A DNA stretch of 25,237 nucleotides from JAAYZK01 sp964535025 (GCA_964535025.1 CAZHRW010000210.1:1-25237), one strand, 5' to 3'. Shown: positions 7,852 through 16,498, numbered from the stretch's first letter. The notes: a model not told the origin generated them from the letters alone. Numbers and translations: made by a program.

Positions 7852-7881
7852 TTGACGCGGGAGGGCACGGCCGTCTATAAT
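7852..7881 (+). promoter_or_regulatory. Near-consensus promoter of the lipoprotein gene
   Basis: TTGACG (7852-7857) and a perfect TATAAT (7876-7881) are separated by 18 nt. They lie 6 nt after the exonuclease stop codon and 43 nt before the lipoprotein start. Confidence 0.75.
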
Positions 7882-7924
7882 CCCTCGGCCGGCTGCGGGC
7901 TTGGCAGCCGGGCGGGAGTTTCAC

Positions 7925-8413
7925 GTGCATCGGAATCGTCAGGTCATCTGGGCCGCGCCGGTCCTGCTGGTCGGTCTGCTGACGGGGTGTCCGCCGCCGG
8001 AGCCGCGGCCGACGCCGCCGCCCCTGCTGCCACGACGGGTTCGCCTGCACCCGTTCACGCGGACCTGGCCCGGCGACGAGGGCCCCGGCGCCGGGGGCAT
8101 CGAGGCGCGGGTCGAGGCGATCGACCACTTCGGCGACACGACCAAGGCGTTCGGGACGTTCCGTTTCGAGATGTTCGCCTACCGCCCCCACCAGGCCGAG
8201 CCGGCCGGACGGCGCCTGGAGGTCTGGAGCGTCGACCTTATGGACGCCGACGCCAACCTCATCCACTGGGATCGCCTCTCGCGGACCTACAAGTTCCGCC
8301 TGATGTGGAGCCGTCCCTTTCCCGCCGACCGGCAGTTCGTCCTGCGCGTGACCTTCCTGCCGCCGGCGGGCCCGCGTCTGTTCGACGAGCAGACGTTCGT
8401 GGCGAGCGAGTGA
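7925..8413 (+). CDS. Small putative lipoprotein of unknown function
   Basis: 162 residues from a GTG start, chosen because GGGAG (7914-7918) lies 6 nt upstream and because it yields a clean lipoprotein signal: basic MHRNRQ, hydrophobic core, lipobox LLTGC with Cys22 as the lipidated residue. After a proline-rich linker (23-40) the body (about 41-162) has alternating hydrophobic residues consistent with a beta-sandwich. No known motif is recognised. A TTG at 7901 would add eight residues and is less likely. It probably sits at a membrane facing the periplasm. The stop codon is only 3 nt from the convergent stop of the anti-sigma gene. Confidence 0.8.
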   Translation: MHRNRQVIWAAPVLLVGLLTGCPPPEPRPTPPPLLPRRVRLHPFTRTWPGDEGPGAGGIEARVEAIDHFGDTTKAFGTFRFEMFAYRPHQAEPAGRRLEVWSVDLMDADANLIHWDRLSRTYKFRLMWSRPFPADRQFVLRVTFLPPAGPRLFDEQTFVASE

Positions 8414-8416
8414 CGG

Positions 8417-10030
8417 CTACGGACTCGCCGGTCGGGACGCCGGACCGCTCGCGGCCGCCTGGCCGTCAGCCGGCGCGATGCGGATGATCACCTTCTTCAG
8501 ACGCCCCATCAGCTCCGCCGGCTGCGTGGCGGCCGGCTGCGTGGCGACCGGCTGCGACGACGCCGCGGCGGCCGGCGAGCCGCGGAGGATCTCCCGCAGC
8601 CAGGCGTGGGGCGACGCGTCGTCGGGCGCCCGGATCGGGTCGTTCGCGGCCGCGACGTCGGCCGCCCCCAGGTACTCATCGATCAGAGCCTTGCCGGAGA
8701 TCGACCCGCCCGTCCGATCCTCCGACGACGGCTCGCGGCGTGCCGCCTGCCGGGCCGAATCCCAGGCGTATCGACCGCCCGCCCCCGACGTTCGGGCCGG
8801 ACCGTGCATGCCGACCCCGTCGCCGAGGCCGTACACTCTCGCCGCCGCCCCCGCGTCGGCCGGCTCCATCTTCTCCCCGGCACGAATGTAGACGGGCGCC
8901 GTCCCGCCGACCTTCGACCCGATCGCGATGGTTTCGGCTGATGTCGGCGCCGCGACGGCCCGGACGCCGTCGATAATCGCGGGGGCCTCGCTGGCGTTGA
9001 CGTGGAAGGTCACTTCGACCCCATCCGCCCTCACGTCCTCGCGATAGTAGATGTTCCGCGTCATCAACCGGGTCGTGTCCAGCCGGCGGAGCTCCTCGCC
9101 CGAGGCCACCATGGGGCTGAGGCCCCTGGTGCGGAGCCAGCGTTTGACCGCCGCGGCCGTCCCCTCGACATCCGCCGTCGTCACCGTCACTACCTCGGTC
9201 GGCACGGCCCGCTGGCCATATTCGGCCTCCGCGGCCTCGGCCAAGGATCGCGCCCGTGTCCCGGCCGGGGGCGACGGCGGCACGGCAGCCGGGCGCCCGC
9301 CCACCGGCCCGATAACCCGCCGGCCGACGCGCCGATTGGACGTCGCCGCGCCGGGCGCTTCCGCAACCGCCGATTGTGGCGTCCGCTCGTCGGTCATCGC
9401 CGGGCCGATCGTCCCATCCTTCGTCCGCGCGGCCGCGGCGACGGAGCGGTCGGAGCGGTCGCCACCGCCGTCTACCTCTTCCCGACGCAACGATCGCGGC
9501 TCGGGGGCCGCCCTCGCGGCAAGGGCGGGCGGTTCGGCTACGTCGGGCATCGGCGGCTCGGCAGGTTGCGACGGCGCCGCCGCGGGGGCGGGCTCGTCGA
9601 GATCCCGCGCGAGCGGCTCGCCGGTCTCGACAGGCCCCTGATCGGCCATCGGCTCCTGCCGGCTGACCCAATCGCCCTCGCTGAGAACGTGGTGCAAATG
9701 CACCCCCAGCCCCACGGTCAACACGATGATCGCCGCGGCGGCGACGGCGCGGATCCAGCGGAACGGGTGGCTGCGGGGCGCCGGCTCCGACGGGTGGAGC
9801 AGCCGCTGGCGTTCGGCCCGTTCCATGACGGCATCGAGGAGCCCCTCGGGGGCGCTCTCGCGGGGCAGGTCGCCCAGCAGACGGCGGGTCGCCTCGAGGG
9901 CCTTCAGTTCGGCGCGGAGGTCCGCGTCGGCCGCCAGGGCCCGCTCGACGCGGGCCGCCCGCTCGGGTGACAGGTGCCCGTCCAGGTAGGCCGACAGGTC
10001 GGCTCGGTCTGTCAACTCTTCACGGTTCAT
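8417..10030 (-). CDS. Anti-sigma factor, membrane-spanning, with large extracytoplasmic domain
   Basis: 537 residues. The N-terminus (about 8-60) has the zinc-less anti-sigma helical motif LSAYLDGHLSPERAARVERAL and ends in basic residues before one membrane segment (about 92-112). Outside lies a proline- and alanine-rich linker (120-260) and then a folded domain (about 265-385, motif VVTVTTADVEGTA). The C-terminal tail includes a repeated ATQPA unit. The start codon overlaps the stop of the upstream sigma factor gene by 4 nt (ATGA), so the two are translationally coupled. It should hold the ECF sigma factor inactive at the membrane until an envelope signal arrives. The HxxxCxxC zinc motif is absent. 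What the outer domain senses cannot be read from the sequence. Confidence 0.85.
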   Translation of the reverse strand: MNREELTDRADLSAYLDGHLSPERAARVERALAADADLRAELKALEATRRLLGDLPRESAPEGLLDAVMERAERQRLLHPSEPAPRSHPFRWIRAVAAAAIIVLTVGLGVHLHHVLSEGDWVSRQEPMADQGPVETGEPLARDLDEPAPAAAPSQPAEPPMPDVAEPPALAARAAPEPRSLRREEVDGGGDRSDRSVAAAARTKDGTIGPAMTDERTPQSAVAEAPGAATSNRRVGRRVIGPVGGRPAAVPPSPPAGTRARSLAEAAEAEYGQRAVPTEVVTVTTADVEGTAAAVKRWLRTRGLSPMVASGEELRRLDTTRLMTRNIYYREDVRADGVEVTFHVNASEAPAIIDGVRAVAAPTSAETIAIGSKVGGTAPVYIRAGEKMEPADAGAAARVYGLGDGVGMHGPARTSGAGGRYAWDSARQAARREPSSEDRTGGSISGKALIDEYLGAADVAAANDPIRAPDDASPHAWLREILRGSPAAAASSQPVATQPAATQPAELMGRLKKVIIRIAPADGQAAASGPASRPASP

Positions 10031-10662
10031 GTGTCGATCAGCCCGGCGAGTTTCTCGCGCAGCATCATCCGAGCGCGATGGAGCCGGCTCTTGACGGTGC
10101 CGGTGGGCACCGCGAGCACGGCGGCGATCTGGTCGTAATCCATGTTTTCGATGTCCCGCAGGACGACGACCACGCGGTGCTCATCGTCCAGCGCGTCAAT
10201 GGCTTGCAGCACGCGGCGGTGCGCTTCGGCCGTCACGGCGGTCCGGACGGGGTCGCCGTCGCCCCGGCCGGCGAGGGCCGCGGCCTGCGAGTCGCCCAGA
10301 TCCGGGTCGGGCGACAGCGAGGTGAACTTCACCCTCCCGGCGCGTCGGCGACGGCTGATGACGAGATTCACGGCGATGCGGAACAGCCAGGTATAGAACC
10401 CGCTGTGCCCGCGGAAACCGCCGATCTTCTCGATCGCCCGCACGAACGCCTCCTGGCACAGGTCCGCCGCATCGTCCCGGTTGCCGCACATCCTCAGCAC
10501 GGCGTTGAACAGCCGGTCCTGGTACTTGGCGACCAGCGCCCCGAACGCGTGCATCTGCCCCTTCTGGCACGCCGCGATCAGGGCCGTGTCGTCGAAGCGG
10601 ATCAGCGCGTCCGCCTCGCCGTCAGCGCCGTCGTTCACTCTGTTGGACGCGTACTGGCTCAC
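10027..10662 (-). CDS. ECF-type RNA polymerase sigma factor
   Basis: 211 residues from the GTG at 10662. Sigma region 2 spans about 40-106 (DLCQEAFVRAIEKI; FYTWLFRIAVNLVISRRRR) and binds core polymerase and the -10. Region 4 spans about 147-205, with helix-turn-helix DYDQIAAVLAVPTGTVKSRLHRAR for the -35. Regions 1 and 3 are lacking, as in RpoE-type ECF factors. A longer frame from GTG 10743 exists, but a TATAGT -10-like site (10713-10708) lies inside that extension, so the shorter start is preferred. No strong Shine-Dalgarno distinguishes them. It is paired with the overlapping anti-sigma gene. Target genes cannot be predicted from this window. Confidence 0.93.
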   Translation of the reverse strand: MSQYASNRVNDGADGEADALIRFDDTALIAACQKGQMHAFGALVAKYQDRLFNAVLRMCGNRDDAADLCQEAFVRAIEKIGGFRGHSGFYTWLFRIAVNLVISRRRRAGRVKFTSLSPDPDLGDSQAAALAGRGDGDPVRTAVTAEAHRRVLQAIDALDDEHRVVVVLRDIENMDYDQIAAVLAVPTGTVKSRLHRARMMLREKLAGLIDT

Positions 10663-10773
10663 CGGGTTCCCATCGATCCGTCGGTTTTCCTCATGCCTGA
10701 AGTGCACACTATACCCGGGCGAAAGGCCGCCGACCAGAGCCACGGCGACGCCGCGGCGCAGGGTGCCCGGATG

Positions 10774-11532
10774 TCATTCGTCCGCCAGCGCCGCCGTGAT
10801 CGGGCAATGGTCCGAGCCCATCACGTCCGACAGGATCCCCGCCGACGTCAGCCGCGGGCGAAGGGCGGGCGAGATGCAGACGTAGTCGATCCGCCAGCCG
10901 ATGTTCTTGCGCCGGGCGCCGAAGCGGTAGGTCCACCAGGTATAGCGACCGGCGGCGGTGCAGAACTCGCGGAAGGTGTCGATGAAGCCGGCGTCGACGA
11001 TCGCGTCCATGCCGGCGCGCTCCTCCGGCGTATAGCCGGCATTGCGTTCGTTGGCCTCGGGATGGGCCAGGTCGATGGGTTTGTGGGCGACGTTCAGATC
11101 CCCGCAGAAGATCACCGGCTTGGTCGCCTCCAGGCGCTTGACGTAGGCCAGGAAGGCCGGGTCCCAGACCTCCGTCCGCCAGGCGAGACGTTCGAGGGTC
11201 TGCCCGCTGTTGGGGGTGTAGACGTTGACGACGTAATACGTCTCGAACTCCAGCGTCGTCACCCGCCCCTCGGTGTCCAGCTCCGCGATGCCCAGGCCGC
11301 GCGACACCGTCCGCGGCTCGAGCTTCGTCAGCGTCAGCGTGCCGGCATATCCCTTCCGTTCGGCGGGGGTCCAGAACGCGCGGTAGTCCGGCAAGGCCAG
11401 GTCGACCTGCTCGGGCAGGGCGCGCGACTCCTGGATGCACAGCACGTCCGGGTCGGCCTGGGCGACGAAGGCGTGGAAGCCCTTCGTCATCACGGCGCGG
11501 ATCCCGTTGACATTCCACGAGACGAGCTTCAC
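10774..11532 (-). CDS. xth: Exodeoxyribonuclease III (AP endonuclease)
   Basis: 252 residues, standard length for the ExoIII/APE1 family. It cuts DNA 5' to abasic sites and removes 3'-blocking groups in base-excision repair. Active-site residues are complete: Asn7 in WNVNG, Glu35 in CIQES, Tyr105 in NVYTPN, Asp145 and Asn147 in GDLNVAH, Asp216 in WRIDY, and Asp241 and His242 in GSDHCP. Its ATG overlaps the stop of the PHP phosphoesterase gene by 4 nt, which points to coupled translation. The sigma-factor gene follows 111 nt downstream on the same strand. Confidence 0.96.
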   Translation of the reverse strand: MKLVSWNVNGIRAVMTKGFHAFVAQADPDVLCIQESRALPEQVDLALPDYRAFWTPAERKGYAGTLTLTKLEPRTVSRGLGIAELDTEGRVTTLEFETYYVVNVYTPNSGQTLERLAWRTEVWDPAFLAYVKRLEATKPVIFCGDLNVAHKPIDLAHPEANERNAGYTPEERAGMDAIVDAGFIDTFREFCTAAGRYTWWTYRFGARRKNIGWRIDYVCISPALRPRLTSAGILSDVMGSDHCPITAALADE

Positions 11533-12173
11533 GCCGTGCCCTCCGGCGCCGGCTCAACACCCTCGCCCGGCACGATCGTGTAACGCCCGCCCATCACGAT
11601 CGGGCGGATGTCGCAGGGGTGCTCCAGGGCGAACTCCGTCTCGATGTAGAACCGGTTCACCGACCGGGCGGCGTGGATGTCGCCGCTGTTGACCAGCGGG
11701 AGCTTGTACTTTTTCGCGGCCCGAAGCGACTTGTCGGCCATCTCGCCCTGGTGGTTGTTCGTACGGTACTCCATCGCGTCCGGCAGCGGGCCGTACTTGA
11801 GCAGCTCGGGCGTATCCGTCCAGCGGAACGGATGGCACAGCACCGTCAAGTGGTTCTCCTGCCGGGCCTTCTGCAGGACGGCCTCCGGCTCGTACTGCAG
11901 CCAGATGTACTCCTGGTCGGTCGTCCCCAGCACCAGCATGTGCGTGGTGCCCGCCGGGTCGAGCGAGAGTTCGATCCCGGGGAAGATCCGGATCCTGGGG
12001 AACGTCTGCTGCAGCAGGCGCAGTTCCGTGTGCGTCCAGACCCGCTCGTGCTCGGTCAGGTAGACTGCCTCGTAACCGGCGCGAATCATCGCCTTGAGGA
12101 TCGTCTCGGCCGAGTCAACCGCGCAGGAACTGTACGGGTGGGTGTGTGTGTGCAGTTCCGTCTTCATGGTCAC
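11529..12173 (-). CDS. PHP-domain metal-dependent phosphoesterase
   Basis: About 214 residues. The metal ligands of the PHP fold are present: His8 and His10 in LHTHTH, Glu41/His42 in TEHE, Glu68 in PGIEL, His114 in CHPFRW, and Asp165 and His167 in GDIHA. Relatives hydrolyse phosphate esters such as nucleoside 3',5'-bisphosphates, histidinol phosphate or DNA ends. The substrate here is unknown. The start is GTG 12173 (GAGGG 11 nt upstream) or ATG 12167, which would remove two residues. The overlap with exonuclease III hints at a role in nucleic-acid or nucleotide clean-up, but that is inference from position only. Confidence 0.88.
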   Translation of the reverse strand: MTMKTELHTHTHPYSSCAVDSAETILKAMIRAGYEAVYLTEHERVWTHTELRLLQQTFPRIRIFPGIELSLDPAGTTHMLVLGTTDQEYIWLQYEPEAVLQKARQENHLTVLCHPFRWTDTPELLKYGPLPDAMEYRTNNHQGEMADKSLRAAKKYKLPLVNSGDIHAARSVNRFYIETEFALEHPCDIRPIVMGGRYTIVPGEGVEPAPEGTA

Positions 12174-12222
12174 TCACTGATCATCCCTCGCCCGACCACA
12201 CCTCCGGCCGGGTGAGTTTCCC

Positions 12223-12251
12223 ATTCTAGGCGATGGACCCGGCCGGGTCCC
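12223..12251 (-). promoter_or_regulatory. Possible promoter and palindrome upstream of the PHP gene
   Basis: On the minus strand a TAGAAT -10 (12228-12223) has a weak -35, GGGACC, 17 nt away. The perfect 16-bp palindrome GGACCCGGCCGGGTCC (12235-12250) lies across the spacer and -35 and could be an operator for a dimeric regulator. Confidence 0.35.
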
Positions 12252-12285
12252 GGAAAAAGTGCAACCGGGGCGGCCGGTCACGCCC

Positions 12286-12313
12286 TTTACGGCCCGCCGG
12301 CATTCCCTATCAT
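12286..12313 (+). promoter_or_regulatory. Likely promoter of the beta-glucosidase operon
   Basis: TTTACG (12286-12291) and TATCAT (12308-12313) are separated by 16 nt. AAGGAG and the start codon follow 40-55 nt later. Confidence 0.5.
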
Positions 12314-12366
12314 GGGGCGCACGGCCGCCGGCCTGCGACGCGGCCGCCCTACGACAAGGAGAACGC

Positions 12367-13803
12367 TTGACCGTGGCACTACATTGCTTTCCCGACGATT
12401 TCGTCTTCGGCACCGCCACCAGCAGCTACCAGGTCGAAGGCGCCACCGACGCCGACGGCCGCGGGCCGACCATCTGGGACGCCTTCTGCCGCGAACCGGG
12501 TCGCGTCGAGAACGGCGACACCGGCGACGTCGCGTGCGACCATTACCACCGCGTCGACGAAGACATCGCCCTGATGAAGGATCTTGGCGTCACCGCGTAC
12601 CGCTTCTCGGTCGCCTGGTCGCGGATTCTCCCCGACGGCGAGGGCGAGGTGAACCCCAAGGGGCTGGCGTGGTACTCGACGCTCGTGGACAAGCTGCGGG
12701 CGGCGGGGATCACCCCGTTCGTCACAATGTACCACTGGGACCTGCCGCTGGCCCTCGAGACCCGCTACGGCGGCTGGCGCAGCCGGCAGACGGCCGAGGC
12801 GTTCGCCCGCTACGCCGAGATCCTCGTCGCCGGCCTCGGCGACCGCGTGCGCCACTGGATGACGCTCAACGAAATGCCCGCCACGATCGTCGCCGGCTAC
12901 CAGGCGGGCTTCCACGCCCCCGGGGCCCACGAGCCGCCCAAGGTCGTCAACCAGATCCAACATCACTGCCTGCTCGCCCACGGTTACGGCGTGCAGGCGG
13001 TTCGCAACCACGGGCAGGCCGGCTCGCAGGTCGGCACGGCCCACAACGCGCGGGTGTACGTGCCGGTGTACGAGACGCCCGAGCACATCGAGGCCACCCG
13101 CAAGGCCTTCGCATACGCCAACGGGCCGATGCTCGAGCCGATGACCCGCGGCCGCTACCCCGAGGCGTGGCTGGCGCGGATCGGCGACGACGCGCCCGAG
13201 GTCGCCGACGGCGACATGGCGATCATCAGTTCGCCCTGCGATTTCATCGGGCTGAACGTCTATCGCGGCATCTACGTCGAGGCGCCCGGGGCGGGCGCCG
13301 CCGGCGCGCTGAATGTCGGGGCCGTCGAAAACGTCGCCCTGCCGCAGACGCCCTCGACCGCCGGCGAGTCGACCGCCGAAGACGGGTTCGTCGCCCTGCC
13401 CTTCCCGCCCAGCTATCCGCGCGGGGCGGCCGACTGGGTGCTGTTCGTCCCGCAGGCGGTCTACTGGGGCCTGCGGCTGCTCCACGAGGACTACGGCTAC
13501 GGGGAGCTCTACATCACCGAGAACGGCACCGTCGGCACCGATGAGATGACCAACGGCCGTATCATCGACACCGACCGCGTGCAGTATTACCGGCTCTACC
13601 TGCGTTCGGCGCTCCGCGCCGTCGCCGAGGGGCTGCCGCTGCGGGGGTACTTCGCCTGGTCGATGATGGACAACTTCGAGTGGTCCGCCGGCTACAACCA
13701 TCGCTTCGGGATCATCCACGTGGATTTCGAAACACTCAAGCGCACCCCCAAGCTCAGCGCCGCGTTCTACCGCGCGTGCATCCGGGCGCGGACGGTGCTC
13801 TGA
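12367..13803 (+). CDS. GH1 family beta-glucosidase
   Basis: 478 residues, typical GH1 size. It hydrolyses beta-glucosides such as cellobiose, or related beta-glycosides, by a retaining mechanism. The N-terminal signature FVFGTATSSYQVEGA is near residues 11-25. The acid/base is Glu169 in TLNEMP (the family usually has NEP) and the nucleophile is Glu385 in YITENG. There is no signal peptide, so it acts on imported sugar in the cytoplasm. The start is TTG 12367, five nt after AAGGAG (12356-12361). GTG 12373 would remove two residues. The longer frame upstream overlaps the promoter. An insertion rich in Gly, Ala and Pro (about 312-350) precedes the nucleophile. A URO-D-like gene follows after 14 nt in an apparent operon. 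Confidence 0.94.
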   Translation: MTVALHCFPDDFVFGTATSSYQVEGATDADGRGPTIWDAFCREPGRVENGDTGDVACDHYHRVDEDIALMKDLGVTAYRFSVAWSRILPDGEGEVNPKGLAWYSTLVDKLRAAGITPFVTMYHWDLPLALETRYGGWRSRQTAEAFARYAEILVAGLGDRVRHWMTLNEMPATIVAGYQAGFHAPGAHEPPKVVNQIQHHCLLAHGYGVQAVRNHGQAGSQVGTAHNARVYVPVYETPEHIEATRKAFAYANGPMLEPMTRGRYPEAWLARIGDDAPEVADGDMAIISSPCDFIGLNVYRGIYVEAPGAGAAGALNVGAVENVALPQTPSTAGESTAEDGFVALPFPPSYPRGAADWVLFVPQAVYWGLRLLHEDYGYGELYITENGTVGTDEMTNGRIIDTDRVQYYRLYLRSALRAVAEGLPLRGYFAWSMMDNFEWSAGYNHRFGIIHVDFETLKRTPKLSAAFYRACIRARTVL

Positions 13804-13817
13804 CGGAGACGCCCACC

Positions 13818-14882
13818 ATGGCCGAGACGGTCACCTCCAAGCAACGCGTCCTGGCGGCGGCGAACCATCGCACCGCCGACCGCATTCCGCTGACGTTCGA
13901 TGCCGAGAAGGAGGTCTACGAGGCCCTCCACCAGCGGCTCGGCACCGACACCCGGCCGGCCCTGTTCGACGCGCTGGGCGTGGACACCTGGATGGTCGGG
14001 CCGACCGTCGTGCCCGACCCCTCGCGGGGCGACGACGCCAGGAACCTGTGGGGCTTCCGCACGAAGCGGGTCGAGTATACCGGCGGGTCGTACGGCGAAC
14101 TGGCCTACAGCCCCCTGGCCGGCAAGGACGACCCGGCCGACATCGACAAGCATCCCTGGCCGTCGGCCGACCGGGTCGACTTCACTGAAGCCGCCGCCGC
14201 CATCGAACGCCATGGCGATCGGGCGATCGTCGGGGCGTTCGGCTGGGGCGCGTACTTCCGCGCGACCTACGTGCGGGGCATGGAAGACCTGATGATGGAC
14301 TTCGCCCTGCGCCCCCACTATGCCGAGAAGCTCATCACCACCATCGCCGACTGCACGCTGGCGTTCCTGGACAAGATGCTCGCCACGTGCGGCACCTCCA
14401 TCGACATCGTCTACATGGCCGACGATTACTGCTCGCAACTGGGGCCGCTGTTCAGCCCGGAGGTGTTCCGGACGATGATCCTGCCCTACCTGCGGAAGGC
14501 CGTGGCGAAAACGCACGCCTACAACAAGAAGTTCCTCCTGCACTGCTGCGGCGCGGTCCGTCCGCTGCTGGGGATGATCATCGACGCCGGCGTCGACCTC
14601 CTGGAACCCATCCAGATCCGCGCCGAGGGCATGGACCCGGCGGGCCTGAAGCGCGACTTCGGCCGCGACCTGTGCTTCTGGGGCGGGGTCGACCTTCAGC
14701 ACATCCTCTGCCGGGGCACGACAAGCCAGGTCGCCGACGAGGTCAAGCGTCTCATCGACATCCTCGGCGACGGCGGCGGGTACGTCCTGGGCCCCGGCCA
14801 TACCTATATCCAGCCCGATGCGCCCACGGATAACATCCTGACCATGTACGAGACCGCCCGCACGTACAGCGCCGGGGGGTAA
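13818..14882 (+). CDS. Uroporphyrinogen decarboxylase (URO-D) superfamily protein
   Basis: 354 residues. It carries superfamily marks seen in the methyltransferase-like branch: DDYCSQLGPLFSPEVF (202-217), HCCG (242-245) and GVDLLEPIQ (258-266). It lacks the MRQAGRYMPEY-type substrate signature of true haem-pathway HemE, so haem synthesis is unlikely. Relatives include MtaA/CmuA-type cobamide or zinc methyltransferases and many uncharacterised proteins near sugar-degradation genes. The His and Cys cluster at 242-244 could bind zinc. ATG 13818 is preceded by GGAG (13805-13808). It lies 14 nt after the beta-glucosidase stop, so the two are likely co-transcribed. The reaction is unknown. The stop codon directly abuts the convergent histidine-kinase stop. 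Confidence 0.85.
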   Translation: MAETVTSKQRVLAAANHRTADRIPLTFDAEKEVYEALHQRLGTDTRPALFDALGVDTWMVGPTVVPDPSRGDDARNLWGFRTKRVEYTGGSYGELAYSPLAGKDDPADIDKHPWPSADRVDFTEAAAAIERHGDRAIVGAFGWGAYFRATYVRGMEDLMMDFALRPHYAEKLITTIADCTLAFLDKMLATCGTSIDIVYMADDYCSQLGPLFSPEVFRTMILPYLRKAVAKTHAYNKKFLLHCCGAVRPLLGMIIDAGVDLLEPIQIRAEGMDPAGLKRDFGRDLCFWGGVDLQHILCRGTTSQVADEVKRLIDILGDGGGYVLGPGHTYIQPDAPTDNILTMYETARTYSAGG

Positions 14883-16283
14883 TCAGGCCTCGCCGGTACA
14901 GGGCAGCAGAACGCGGACGGCGGTGCCTCGGCCGAGGGCGCTGTGGACCCGGATCGCCCCGCGATGGCCCCGCACGATGCCCAACACCGCCGCCAGCCCC
15001 AGGCCGCGCCCGATGAACTTCGTCGTGAAAAACGGATCAAATACCCGCGCCCGCGTGGCCTCGTCCATCCCGCACCCGGTGTCGCGAACCTCCAGAAAGG
15101 CGTACCGGCCCGGCGGCAGATCGTCGTCCGGGTACGTCTCGGCCAGGTACGCCTTGTCAGCGTCCACCTGGCCCGTGGCGACGGTGATGGTCCCCCCGTC
15201 CGGGCCGACGGCGTCGGCGGCGTTGACCAGGAGGTTCGTCATGACCTGCCGCACCTGGGACGCGTCCGCCTCGATCAGGCAGTGGGCGGCCAGGTCGTAT
15301 TTCAGGGCCGTCTTGCCGTCGAGGGACGCGGCCAGCGGGGAAGCCACCTTCCGAAGCAGCGCGCTGAGATCGAGGACCTCGACCGCGAAACGCCCCTTGC
15401 CGCTGTAGGCGAGCATCTGATGGGTCAACCCGGCGGCGCGGACGGCGGCAGCCTTGATCTCTTCCACGGCCGATTGCGCGGGCGCGGCGGACGGCAGATG
15501 CTTCAACGCCAGGTCGGCATTGCCCAGGATCCCGGCCAGCAGATTGTTGAACTCGTGCGCGATGCCCCCGGCCAGCACGGCGAGACTCTCGAGCTTCTGG
15601 GCGCCCAGGACCTGGGCCTGGAGCGCCTGGCGCTCGGCCTGGGCGCGCTCGAAATAGAGCAGGAGCATCCCCACGGCCGTCGCCAGGGCGAACGCCGCCC
15701 CCAGGACGAACCCCCAGGGCGCGAACCAGGCCATCGGACGCAGGAACGGATGATCAAAGGCGTGCAGCCCCCACACGATCAGGGCCGACCCCGCGAGATA
15801 CGCGCCCGCGCCGCCGGCCTCCGACGAGCGAAGCAACATCACCCCGGCGACCAGCACGAACACGCCCAGGTACAGGCATACCGGCAGGACCTTGATCGTG
15901 AACATCGCGGCCGGCGGGACCCAGCGGCCGGCGGCCGGGGCCGCCAGGATCGCATCGCCCGCGAGGATCCACGCCGCGCACAGCCCCGCGGCGACGACCC
16001 ATCCCCGCCGCAGCGGACGATCGACCCACGCGAACGTGCCCCACAGCAGGGCAAAAGCCGATACGATCGAACAGAGCCATTCGACAGTCCTGAGCCACCG
16101 GCTGTCGGGCGCGAACCGCACAATGACGAAGATCAGCGCGGCGTGAAGTGCATACAGCGCCCACCCCCCGGCCCACAGTGCAAGGGCCTTTCGCCGGTCC
16201 TGGCACGCCAGGTAGACGAATACCCCCGCCAGAATCCCGATACTGACCGCCGTGGCTACGACGGCCGGCACCAACCAGGACAT
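14883..16283 (-). CDS. Orphan membrane sensor histidine kinase
   Basis: 466 residues from ATG 16283, chosen because GGGGAG lies 7 nt upstream and because the N-terminus is then immediately hydrophobic. The longer frame would run into the divergent promoter region. About seven membrane segments span 4-210, like 7TM-type sensor modules. A short coiled linker (211-232) precedes the dimerisation and phosphoacceptor motif GGIAHEFNNLLAGILGNADL with His243. The ATPase domain has N box Asn354 (TNLLVNAADA), G1 DTGCG (401-405), F box FDPFFTTK (415-422) and G2 GRGLGL (425-430). It should autophosphorylate and signal to a response regulator, but none is encoded nearby. It is divergent from rhaA, which makes a sugar-related signal conceivable but unproven. 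Confidence 0.92.
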   Translation of the reverse strand: MSWLVPAVVATAVSIGILAGVFVYLACQDRRKALALWAGGWALYALHAALIFVIVRFAPDSRWLRTVEWLCSIVSAFALLWGTFAWVDRPLRRGWVVAAGLCAAWILAGDAILAAPAAGRWVPPAAMFTIKVLPVCLYLGVFVLVAGVMLLRSSEAGGAGAYLAGSALIVWGLHAFDHPFLRPMAWFAPWGFVLGAAFALATAVGMLLLYFERAQAERQALQAQVLGAQKLESLAVLAGGIAHEFNNLLAGILGNADLALKHLPSAAPAQSAVEEIKAAAVRAAGLTHQMLAYSGKGRFAVEVLDLSALLRKVASPLAASLDGKTALKYDLAAHCLIEADASQVRQVMTNLLVNAADAVGPDGGTITVATGQVDADKAYLAETYPDDDLPPGRYAFLEVRDTGCGMDEATRARVFDPFFTTKFIGRGLGLAAVLGIVRGHRGAIRVHSALGRGTAVRVLLPCTGEA

Positions 16284-16358
16284 GGGCATTCTCCCCATGC
16301 CGGGGGTAGGCAGCCCCAAGCATGCACAGGACTCCACAGATACGTTATCGGCAGAGCC

Positions 16359-16450
16359 ATTGTAGCAATTGACCGCGATATCGCCAGTGCTAACACGAAC
16401 GTACGTCCGGCGAACTTCAGTGTGGACCGCTCCGCCGTGCCGCGTACAAT
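16359..16450. promoter_or_regulatory. Divergent promoter region between the histidine kinase and rhaA
   Basis: For rhaA, TGGACC (16423-16428) and TACAAT (16445-16450) are separated by 16 nt, 48 nt before the ATG. For the kinase, a TACAAT -10 (16364-16359, minus strand) is present with only a weak -35. No obvious operator palindrome was found between them. Confidence 0.45.
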
Positions 16451-16498
16451 GGCCGAAGGTATCGACAGACCAACGCAAGCCCAACCCAGGAGCGCCAC

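Noticed and set aside
10663..10743. Longer start for the sigma factor
   Set aside because: The extra 27 residues contain a promoter-like TATAGT and have no match to sigma region 2. The downstream GTG is preferred but not proven.
12259..12366. N-terminal extension of the beta-glucosidase
   Set aside because: It would overlap the promoter and Shine-Dalgarno. GH1 proteins begin close to the FVFGTATSSYQVEG motif.
13818..14882. Haem biosynthesis uroporphyrinogen decarboxylase (hemE)
   Set aside because: The substrate-binding signature of HemE is absent and no haem genes are nearby, so it is assigned only to the superfamily.
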